In this document: in pieces, positions 1 through 5,153 of the stretch
Layout of the letters: each line of letters begins with the position of its first letter
Numbering within the stretch: position 1 is the stretch's first letter
Translations under genes and position numbers: made by a program
NCBI GenBank assembly: GCA_947460045.1
Contig: CANHGC010000067.1
Location: 1 to 7,705 of the forward strand
Length of the DNA: 7,705 nt
Direction of reading: 5' to 3'
Source: Bacteroidota bacterium
GTDB lineage: Bacteria; Bacteroidota; Bacteroidia; NS11-12g; UBA955
The notes under the pieces: generated by a model
Databases searched by the model: none
What the model was told of the DNA's origin: nothing
Seen by the model: only the letters and a program-made list of their open reading frames with translations

Positions 1-1437
1 AAGCTTACAAAAAATGTGACTTACGGTGACAACTACACCGTGCTCACCGGAACGCCTACACTCACTAGTACCGTGTCTATGGCACCAGGTTATGGATTCG
101 TAGCGCTCACCGCAGACATCTACGAACCCCAAGATGGCGCAACCAATCGCCCATTGATCATCTTTACTCACACCGGTTCTTTCTTGCCCCGTTACTCTAA
201 CAACAGCCCCGTGGGTTACAAAGACGACAGTGCCACTGTGGCTTTCTGTATGTCGTTGGCAAAACGTGGTTACGTAGTTGCTTCTATGACCTATCGCATG
301 GGTTGGAACCCTGCTGCTGCTACTGTTGATGCCCGTAAACAAGGTATCATCAACGCGGCTTACAAAGGTGTTCAAGATTTGGCCACTTGCGTTCGTTTCA
401 TGAAAAAGAGCGTGAAAGAAGGCGGTAACCCTTACAACATCGATACCACCAAAATTGCTGTAGGTGGAAACGGTACAGGTGGTTACATCACCAGCGCATA
501 CTCTGCGATTGACCGTCAGGCCGAAATCAAGAGCATCAAATTCCGCGATGCTTCTACTGGAAAAGTAATGGTAAACGATACCATGTGGGGTGACCGCTTC
601 GGTATCGGTGTGAACAATCCTGCCATGGGTATGTTCTGCAAATCTAACCACGTAGGTTACACCTCTAACGCCCGTTTGGCTTTTGCCGTGGGTGGTGCAA
701 TTGGTGACTCTGCTTGGATGGAAGCCGGTGAAATTCCTTTGATTTGGAGCCACTCTGTAAGCGATCCTTTTGCTCCATATACAACTGGTATGGTAAACGT
801 ACCAGGTACTACCCTTCAAGTGGTTGAAGTAAGCGGTGGCTTCGATGCCATGTCTCGCTGTCAGCGCTTGGGTAACACCGCGCCTTACAAAGGCAAAGTA
901 ATGGACGATTACACCCGCGAAGCCAACAAATTGAACAAAGGCGTAGACGGATTATTCCCAATCGCTGGTATGGCCAATGCATCTGGTCCTCACGAATGGT
1001 ACGATACAGCTAAAATCAAAATGTTGCCAAATCCTCCATACAATCCTCCAGTAATTTTGGCTGGTATTAAAGCGTCTAACCCCATGCACAGCAAAACCAA
1101 AGCGATGAAATATGTAGATTCAGTAATGGGCTACATGGCACCTCGTATTGCCGTAACTTTGGGATTGGTTGCTTCAGTAGGTATCGAAGAAGCCAACTTG
1201 GGTTCTAACGTTACTTTGGCTCCAAACCCTGCTAAAAACCAATTGATCATCCACAACAACTGGGAAAACCGTGTGTTGACTGGTGCTACCTTGGTTGATT
1301 TGAACGGTCGCGTTGTACGTGAGTTCAACGTGAATGGTATCCACAACGTATATGAATTGAACGTGCCTGCAGGTATTTATGTAGTGCAAATGCAATTCAA
1401 CGACGGTGTTGGTAGCCGCAAGTTGATGGTTGACTAA
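1..1437 (+). CDS. Secreted alpha/beta-hydrolase-fold protein with T9SS type A C-terminal sorting domain (5' partial)
   Basis: The frame is open from base 1, so the true start and signal peptide lie upstream; an in-frame GTG at 16 is unlikely to be the start. Residues here count from base 1 (478 visible). Residues 45-275 follow the layout of BD-FAE/carboxylesterase-like alpha/beta hydrolases: a strand ending in THTG (56-59, where relatives have HGGG), then LAKRGYVVASMTYR, then a nucleophile elbow at 154-161. The elbow reads GNGTG (156-160) where active enzymes have GxSxG, so Gly158 sits where the serine should be. Asp255 (SDP) and His331 (PHEW) are candidate acid and base. Residues about 404-478 form a T9SS type A sorting domain (APNP at 407-410, VDLNGRVV, AGIYVV at 457-462, terminal RKLMVD). 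By family knowledge such proteins are exported through the outer membrane and the tail is removed. Codons favour GGT, GTT and CGT, suggesting high expression. Substrate is unknown, and it may be a non-catalytic binding protein. Confidence 0.85.
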   Translation, partial: KLTKNVTYGDNYTVLTGTPTLTSTVSMAPGYGFVALTADIYEPQDGATNRPLIIFTHTGSFLPRYSNNSPVGYKDDSATVAFCMSLAKRGYVVASMTYRMGWNPAAATVDARKQGIINAAYKGVQDLATCVRFMKKSVKEGGNPYNIDTTKIAVGGNGTGGYITSAYSAIDRQAEIKSIKFRDASTGKVMVNDTMWGDRFGIGVNNPAMGMFCKSNHVGYTSNARLAFAVGGAIGDSAWMEAGEIPLIWSHSVSDPFAPYTTGMVNVPGTTLQVVEVSGGFDAMSRCQRLGNTAPYKGKVMDDYTREANKLNKGVDGLFPIAGMANASGPHEWYDTAKIKMLPNPPYNPPVILAGIKASNPMHSKTKAMKYVDSVMGYMAPRIAVTLGLVASVGIEEANLGSNVTLAPNPAKNQLIIHNNWENRVLTGATLVDLNGRVVREFNVNGIHNVYELNVPAGIYVVQMQFNDGVGSRKLMVD

Positions 1438-1450
1438 ACCCAACAAGAAA

Positions 1451-1468
1451 CACCATGAATACATGGTG
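1451..1468 (+). other. Small hairpin just downstream of the T9SS protein gene
   Basis: A perfect 7-bp inverted repeat (CACCATG at 1451-1457, CATGGTG at 1462-1468) encloses a 4-base AATA loop. It begins 13 bases after the stop codon and precedes the stronger hairpin at 1483-1519. It has no T-run, so by itself it is not a convincing terminator. It may protect the 3' end of the transcript. Confidence 0.4.
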
Positions 1469-1482
1469 CAATCAAAATATTC

Positions 1483-1519
1483 AATCAAAGAGGGCGGCCA
1501 TTGGCCGCCCTCTTTGATT
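1483..1519 (+). terminator. Strong stem-loop, probable intrinsic terminator of the T9SS protein gene
   Basis: Two perfect 17-base arms (1483-1499 and 1503-1519) are separated by the three bases ATT. The core GAGGGCGGCC/GGCCGCCCTC is very GC-rich, and the outer parts are AATCAAA on the left and TTTGATT on the right, giving A-rich and T-rich flanks of the kind seen in bidirectional terminators. The T-run is interrupted. The position, 46 bases after the stop of the upstream gene and 71 bases before the next start, fits transcription termination between two units. Confidence 0.85.
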
Positions 1520-1570
1520 TGTATCACCATCTAAAACACCACCCAAAAAATCACCGCCCATTGTCGTAGG

Positions 1571-1585
1571 TAATTTGTATTATTG
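1571..1585 (+). promoter_or_regulatory. Possible Bacteroidota-type -7 region for the first lipoprotein pair
   Basis: Two overlapping partial matches to the Bacteroidota -7 consensus TAnnTTTG lie here: TAATTTG at 1571-1577 (one spacer base short) and TATTATTG at 1578-1585 (one mismatch). A TTG at 1561-1563 is nearer than the usual 17 to 23 bases, so no good -33 element is visible. The start codon at 1591 follows within 5 to 13 bases, so any leader would be very short. No Shine-Dalgarno sequence is present, which is normal in this phylum. Confidence 0.35.
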
Positions 1586-1590
1586 TATTT

Positions 1591-2874
1591 ATGTTGATTA
1601 GGCGTATCTACCCGATTTTGGCTTGCATCGTATTTCTTGGCTGCAACAACGCCTATCGAGCCAACTATACCAGCATTTCTGTAACCAAACCCGTTGCCGA
1701 TTATTTATCAAATCAAACACTCACCATCCACAACAACAAACCCAACCCAAAGACCCGCAACGTTAAAATTCATGCGCCTTTTACCGACACTTTTTATAAA
1801 CTGCATTTCAAAAAAATCGCCGCCACCACAGTCATTCTTGAAGTCAGCGATTCAACCGGAAAAATAAGGAATGTGGCCATCCCACAAACCAAATTACGCG
1901 CATACCCCATCGGTGCCACCACCACCACCACACCCATCATCGTGGCCCACCTTCTCAAACAACGCAGCCCCGATAGTTACTACGACTATCCCGGTGAAAT
2001 TGCCACCGGCATCGCCATTTTGTCTGTCATCAACGATGCCATCTACTACCCCGCCCTACAAATCATGGCTAGAAACCGACAGTTCACCGTCCCAAAAACC
2101 TTTGTCCTGAACGATCTATCTCAAGTTCAAACCCTAGACACGAACAACCCCAACCAAATTTATACCATCACCCAACCCGTAAATCCAAACATCACCCCAT
2201 ACCTCGATGCCGATTTCCAGAAACATACCCAAGTATTCCTCGCAGCCAATGCAGGGTATGGCTTCGTACATCGCTCAACCCGAACCTCGTACACCGAAAA
2301 ACTCTCTCCCTCACCTTGGTTCAACGTAGAACTCAATTTCCAGGGTCAGCCCGCACTGCGTTGGGGGCTCCGCTACGATTGGTCCAAAACCAATGCCTTC
2401 TTCAGCAATATGACCTCCCTCCAATTGGCCTATGTCAATTCCCAACTCAAAAACGCCAACCTCATTTGCGGCGTGGGTGCTGGTATTGGTCGGTTTACCC
2501 GCCATTTGGGCAATGACTTTAGCTTAACCAGCGACATTCTGCTCAACCGCAAACTCGGTGCAGACAGTTTTGTGGTTACCCGAAATGAGTTCGTACCCAA
2601 CCAATCCAATTACTACCTGCCCCTATCTGCCTTCATCCAGTATGAAAGTATGTTGGCCAAAGACGTGAGCCTTACTCTGGGCGTTCGCATTTGCTCCATG
2701 TCGTCGTTCTCAACCTATTCGAGCAAAGAATTTTTAAAAACCACCGAAACCATCGCACCCGGGATCACCGCCGAGCGATGGCAAAATATCAACTACCCCA
2801 AATCGGTGACCCACGAATCCCAAAACCTATCGTTCCAATGCCAAATCGGCCTAAATTTCCTCATCAGCCAATAA
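1591..2874 (+). CDS. Large lipoprotein, cassette copy 1, with barrel-like C-terminal half; unknown function
   Basis: I do not recognise a named family for this 427-aa protein. Residues 1-17 are a lipoprotein signal peptide (RR at 4-5, hydrophobic stretch, FLG before Cys18), so the mature protein should start at Cys18 with a lipid anchor. Residues about 20-107 form the segment best conserved with the 428-aa paralogue at 3369, including HNN, TDTFY, VILEVSDS and RNVAIPQ (93-99). Its 'VILEVxDSxGKxRNVAIP' pattern resembles small beta domains common in Bacteroidota envelope proteins. A hydrophobic stretch at about 136-153 and FTVPKTF (165-171) follow. From about residue 213 to the end, alternating short beta strands with aromatic and glycine residues look like an outer-membrane barrel, a tentative call. 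The lipid anchor could instead hold a soluble beta-rich protein in the periplasm. A short ACC run at 1918-1929 encodes consecutive threonines. The small lipoprotein gene starts 1 base after this stop, so the two are probably translated together. Confidence 0.85.
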   Translation: MLIRRIYPILACIVFLGCNNAYRANYTSISVTKPVADYLSNQTLTIHNNKPNPKTRNVKIHAPFTDTFYKLHFKKIAATTVILEVSDSTGKIRNVAIPQTKLRAYPIGATTTTTPIIVAHLLKQRSPDSYYDYPGEIATGIAILSVINDAIYYPALQIMARNRQFTVPKTFVLNDLSQVQTLDTNNPNQIYTITQPVNPNITPYLDADFQKHTQVFLAANAGYGFVHRSTRTSYTEKLSPSPWFNVELNFQGQPALRWGLRYDWSKTNAFFSNMTSLQLAYVNSQLKNANLICGVGAGIGRFTRHLGNDFSLTSDILLNRKLGADSFVVTRNEFVPNQSNYYLPLSAFIQYESMLAKDVSLTLGVRICSMSSFSTYSSKEFLKTTETIAPGITAERWQNINYPKSVTHESQNLSFQCQIGLNFLISQ

Positions 2875-2875
2875 C

Positions 2876-3277
2876 ATGAAAGCCCTCATCAAACTTACCC
2901 TCACCGCCTTGATAGCACTGTCTGTATCGAGCTGCGACCCTTGGTATTGGGAAGAACCCAGCTACAGCATCTTGCAAATTTTGCAAAACAACCAGCCCAA
3001 CACCGTATACAACAAAACCATGGTAACCTACAGCGGGTTCACCCCCAATGGCATCATGGAATTTGATACACTGTACTTTGAAAAAACCATCAAACCGGGA
3101 GATACAGCCCAAATAGAAGTGAAAGATTTATATCAGTCGAGATTCTACAACGTAGACACCGTGATGGTGCACCTTGAACTGAGCGATGCGCAACAGTGGA
3201 ACCAAAAGTTCCCCAGAATGTACATCCGCAACCACCGGCAAATGCAAAACAATTTCATCGAGACCATCCGTTTTTAG
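2876..3277 (+). CDS. Small lipoprotein, cassette copy 1; unknown function
   Basis: This 133-aa protein opens with a good lipoprotein signal peptide: Lys2 and Lys6, a hydrophobic core, and VSSC with the lipidated cysteine at residue 20 (codon 2933-2935). The mature chain begins CDPWYWEEPSY, with acidic and aromatic residues near the anchor. The rest (about 113 residues) alternates hydrophobic and polar residues in a way that suggests a small all-beta domain, with a PGD turn at mid-length and the ending NFIETIRF. The start is fixed by the one-base gap after the 427-aa gene, which implies one transcript and a shared role. The 126-aa lipoprotein at 4660 has the same position, size and signal peptide and ends NISETIIFKD, so it is probably a distant paralogue, although identity outside the ends is low. 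No catalytic motif is visible. It may be a partner or accessory of the large lipoprotein. Confidence 0.8.
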   Translation: MKALIKLTLTALIALSVSSCDPWYWEEPSYSILQILQNNQPNTVYNKTMVTYSGFTPNGIMEFDTLYFEKTIKPGDTAQIEVKDLYQSRFYNVDTVMVHLELSDAQQWNQKFPRMYIRNHRQMQNNFIETIRF

Positions 3278-3323
3278 TTGATGCCTACACCAACCGACCA
3301 ATAACAATGTTGGTTAACATCAA
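3278..3323 (+). other. Possible interrupted stem-loop between the two lipoprotein pairs
   Basis: TTGATG (3278-3283) pairs with CATCAA (3318-3323), and inside it ACCAAC (3289-3294) pairs with GTTGGT (3309-3314), with small internal bulges and a 14-base loop. It starts right after the stop codon of the small lipoprotein. It is AT-rich and is followed only later by a six-T run (3338-3343), so it would be a weak terminator at best. Confidence 0.3.
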
Positions 3324-3331
3324 AATTTGTG

Positions 3332-3362
3332 TTGCTGTTTTTTACCTTCTCATGTAATTTTA
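3332..3362 (+). promoter_or_regulatory. Candidate promoter of the second lipoprotein pair
   Basis: TAATTTTA at 3355-3362 matches the Bacteroidota -7 consensus TAnnTTTG at all but the last base. A TTG at 3332-3334 lies 20 bases upstream, inside the usual 17 to 23 base spacing for the -33 element. The ATG at 3369 starts only 7 bases after the box, so a transcript from here would be leaderless or nearly so. It would let the second pair be expressed separately from the first. Confidence 0.45.
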
Positions 3363-3368
3363 CACTAC

Positions 3369-4655
3369 ATGCAGCGCATATTGTATTTCTTCATTCTATC
3401 ACTAAGTCTGCTACTATTTAGTTGCAATTCAGCTTTTAGGGGACAGAACACACATGTTGTATTGTCTAAAACAGTGGCAGAATACTTGTCGACCAAAGAG
3501 CTAATTGTACACAACAACAGCACCAAAAAACTAATCACAAGAACTGCTACAATACAAGAAACAGATACCCTGTACCAACTCACCTATAAAAAATTGAAAG
3601 GCGATGTGGTCATCCTGGAAATCACAGATAGCAGTGGCAAGATGCGAAATGTGGCCATTCCACAAATGAAACTCAGCGCTTATCCCGTATTGTTGAGTTC
3701 TACAATCTCACCGCCGTTAACCGTTTATGCCTTAAGATTTCGCGAAATAGAGAGTTACACGGATGTTTTATTGATTTTTTACAATTCACTAGCTGCCGTC
3801 ATCGATGTATACGCAGGAACAGCCACAATGCGAACACGCAAACATGGCCGTTACACAGTACCCAATACCTATCGAATCATGAATCTAGACGATGTAACCA
3901 CCATTGACACAGCCAATAATAAGTTATTACTCGAAATTCCTATACCCATCAATCCCAATCCAACGCCTTTTTTAACCCAGAAATACCGCAAGAAATGTCA
4001 GTACGCATTTTCCTTGGGTAGCAGTTTTGGAACGACTCATGAAACATCAACAACATATTTGTATTCCCAAACATCGCGTGTGAATCTTCCCAACAAAATC
4101 GATAATGGCGTTTGGGCAAGCGCCAGCTTACACTTCCAGCCAAAAGCCCACCTCCAATGGGGATATAGTTTACATTCAAACATAAACCCCAATTTATCGG
4201 TCAATTTCTTACTCAATGACGTGGGATTTGTTGTTCCGCTGAAAAAAGGCAGCTTAGAAATAGGGTGCGGCATTGGTTTCGGTATTTCCCGCAGGATTCG
4301 TGGTAACTCCTATTGCGATAGCTTCGATAGTTACAAGAAAGAACCCTTGAAGACAAATCAGTTACTCGAAGAGTCCTATTCATTTATTCCCTCAATTCAC
4401 ACTTTTGTTCCAATAAACGGGCACATTCAATTTATTTACCCATTAAAAAACCAATTTGAAATCGCTGCATCTGTCAATGGTTTCAGAATCCCGAGTTATA
4501 ATCTCTTTGAAAAAAGTGAAACTGTTTTAACCAAGGATCAAATTACTCCCAACATTGTGGCCTACCGTCGTGAAGAATTTACCTTCAGTAACATCACTGT
4601 CAAATCGATCCACGGATTATATTCCATTGGACTTTCGTTAAGACTTAAACTTTAA
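3369..4655 (+). CDS. Large lipoprotein, cassette copy 2, paralogue of the 427-aa protein; unknown function
   Basis: I chose the ATG at 3369 over in-frame upstream starts because it places a clean lipoprotein signal peptide at the N terminus (Arg3, hydrophobic core, LFSC with Cys19) and lies just after a promoter-like box. The product is 428 aa, one residue longer than its paralogue at 1591. Mature starts match (CNSAFR against CNNAYR), and shared blocks include HNN, TDTLY, VILEITDSSGK, RNVAIPQ (93-99 in both) and a TVP motif (YTVPNTY, 162-168). I count about 44 identities in the first 90 mature residues. A hydrophobic stretch lies at about 130-150. The C-terminal half (about 210-428) is far less conserved but keeps the strand-rich, glycine and aromatic pattern and ends in GLYSIGLSLRLKL, as an outer-membrane barrel might. 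The copy is visibly more AT-rich than the first. Its stop is 4 bases before the next small lipoprotein gene. No enzyme motif is seen. Confidence 0.85.
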   Translation: MQRILYFFILSLSLLLFSCNSAFRGQNTHVVLSKTVAEYLSTKELIVHNNSTKKLITRTATIQETDTLYQLTYKKLKGDVVILEITDSSGKMRNVAIPQMKLSAYPVLLSSTISPPLTVYALRFREIESYTDVLLIFYNSLAAVIDVYAGTATMRTRKHGRYTVPNTYRIMNLDDVTTIDTANNKLLLEIPIPINPNPTPFLTQKYRKKCQYAFSLGSSFGTTHETSTTYLYSQTSRVNLPNKIDNGVWASASLHFQPKAHLQWGYSLHSNINPNLSVNFLLNDVGFVVPLKKGSLEIGCGIGFGISRRIRGNSYCDSFDSYKKEPLKTNQLLEESYSFIPSIHTFVPINGHIQFIYPLKNQFEIAASVNGFRIPSYNLFEKSETVLTKDQITPNIVAYRREEFTFSNITVKSIHGLYSIGLSLRLKL

Positions 4656-4659
4656 TTCT

Positions 4660-5040
4660 ATGAAACTGCCAAAAATCCTCCTATTGCTTGTGGTACTTAT
4701 CCAAATGTTGCAATCCTGTGAATCGGATGATGGCTTTAGACAGCGCTTCGTTCAAATGAGAACCACTTTGGTCAATCAAAAATCTGATTCCATCAAGGTT
4801 AAGTTTGATTACGAAAGACAATATAAGGGAAGTGCCGTATTTCACCACAATTTTACAATTTTGCCTGGGGCTCAATATATACATGAGGATCAAATACCCG
4901 ATAACCAAAGCGCACTTTTTATCTTTACATTTTATATCACCGACGTTCATGGGAAAATAGATACGGTAAGTAGAAAGATCTACGTTGAATACTATCGATA
5001 CCGCCGCAACATATCCGAAACCATCATCTTCAAAGACTAA
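4660..5040 (+). CDS. Small lipoprotein, cassette copy 2, with acidic surface-export-like start; unknown function
   Basis: This 126-aa protein has a lipoprotein signal peptide (Lys2 and Lys5, a leucine/valine core, LQSC with Cys20 at 4717-4719). The mature chain starts CESDDG. Acidic residues directly after the cysteine resemble the lipoprotein export signals that send Bacteroidota lipoproteins to the outer face of the outer membrane, so surface exposure is plausible but inferred. The remaining roughly 105 residues look all-beta, with an LPG turn at mid-length, DVHGK in the second half and aromatic strands (VEYYRYRR) before the end NISETIIFKD. The start is set by the 4-base gap after the large lipoprotein gene. 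It corresponds in order and size to the 133-aa protein at 2876, and both carry an IET/SET-I-F ending, so I read them as diverged copies. Function is unknown. Confidence 0.8.
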   Translation: MKLPKILLLLVVLIQMLQSCESDDGFRQRFVQMRTTLVNQKSDSIKVKFDYERQYKGSAVFHHNFTILPGAQYIHEDQIPDNQSALFIFTFYITDVHGKIDTVSRKIYVEYYRYRRNISETIIFKD

Positions 5041-5120
5041 CTGAACGAGCTAGTCTCTGTCGCGTTTTGCTCGGCCAACGAAGGCCAAAAGATTATTCCA
5101 TCTCTCATTCCATCGGAATT
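5041..5120 (+). other. Gap between the second lipoprotein pair and the ileS promoter
   Basis: No gene and no strong terminator are visible. The only structure is weak: CGAGC (5046-5050) with GCTCG (5069-5073), and two GGCC blocks (5073-5076, 5083-5086) around AACGAA followed by four A. Some read-through from the lipoprotein genes into ileS is therefore possible. Confidence 0.4.
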
Positions 5121-5142
5121 CAGTAAATTTGTACTTTTACTG
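5121..5142 (+). promoter_or_regulatory. ileS promoter -7 box inside a short inverted repeat
   Basis: TAAATTTG at 5124-5131 is a full match to the Bacteroidota -7 consensus TAnnTTTG and lies 22 bases before the ileS start codon. No clear TTG is found at the expected upstream spacing. The box sits in a perfect 7-bp inverted repeat, CAGTAAA (5121-5127) and TTTACTG (5136-5142), around an 8-base centre; it could be an operator, a leader hairpin or chance. No T-box-like leader is visible. Confidence 0.55.
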
Positions 5143-5153
5143 TTTACCCACGA

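Larger units (their letters stand above)
1591..5040 (+). repeat. Diverged tandem duplication of a two-gene lipoprotein cassette
   Basis: Unit 1 (1591-3277) and unit 2 (3369-5040) each hold a large lipoprotein gene followed within 1 or 4 bases by a small lipoprotein gene, with protein lengths 427+133 and 428+126. The large proteins align from the lipidated cysteine onward. At the DNA level only short stretches remain alike, such as 1870-1888 against 3648-3666, which differ at one base of 19. No insertion sequence or direct repeats border the units, so the duplication is old. Confidence 0.75.

Noticed and set aside
1174..1530. 118-codon minus-strand frame overlapping the terminator
   Set aside because: It is antisense to the T9SS sorting domain and runs through the 17-bp hairpin; no homology pattern is visible.
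1248..1737. Shared stretch CATCCACAACAAC in the T9SS gene (near 1248) and the first lipoprotein gene (near 1725)
   Set aside because: A short match encoding IHNN in unrelated contexts; A/C-rich low-complexity coincidence with no extended similarity.
1916..1932. CCA/ACC triplet run as a possible phase-variation tract
   Set aside because: Only about five imperfect triplets, in frame and encoding threonines. Changes in repeat number would not shift the frame, and the tract is short.
1871..2110. 79-codon + strand frame inside the first large lipoprotein
   Set aside because: Pro/Ser/Thr-rich out-of-frame reading caused by the CCA/ACC-rich stretch; the overlapping 427-aa frame has a signal peptide and a paralogue.
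3327..3368. Upstream TTG start giving a 442-aa version of the second large lipoprotein
   Set aside because: It would place 14 extra residues (MCCCFLPSH...) before a complete lipoprotein signal peptide and run over the promoter-like box. The ATG at 3369 matches the paralogue's length and start.
1438..5153. CRISPR arrays, tRNA or rRNA genes, insertion-sequence ends, T-box leader before ileS
   Set aside because: I looked for regularly spaced repeats, cloverleaf-like segments, terminal inverted repeats beside transposase frames and T-box elements in the gaps and found none.
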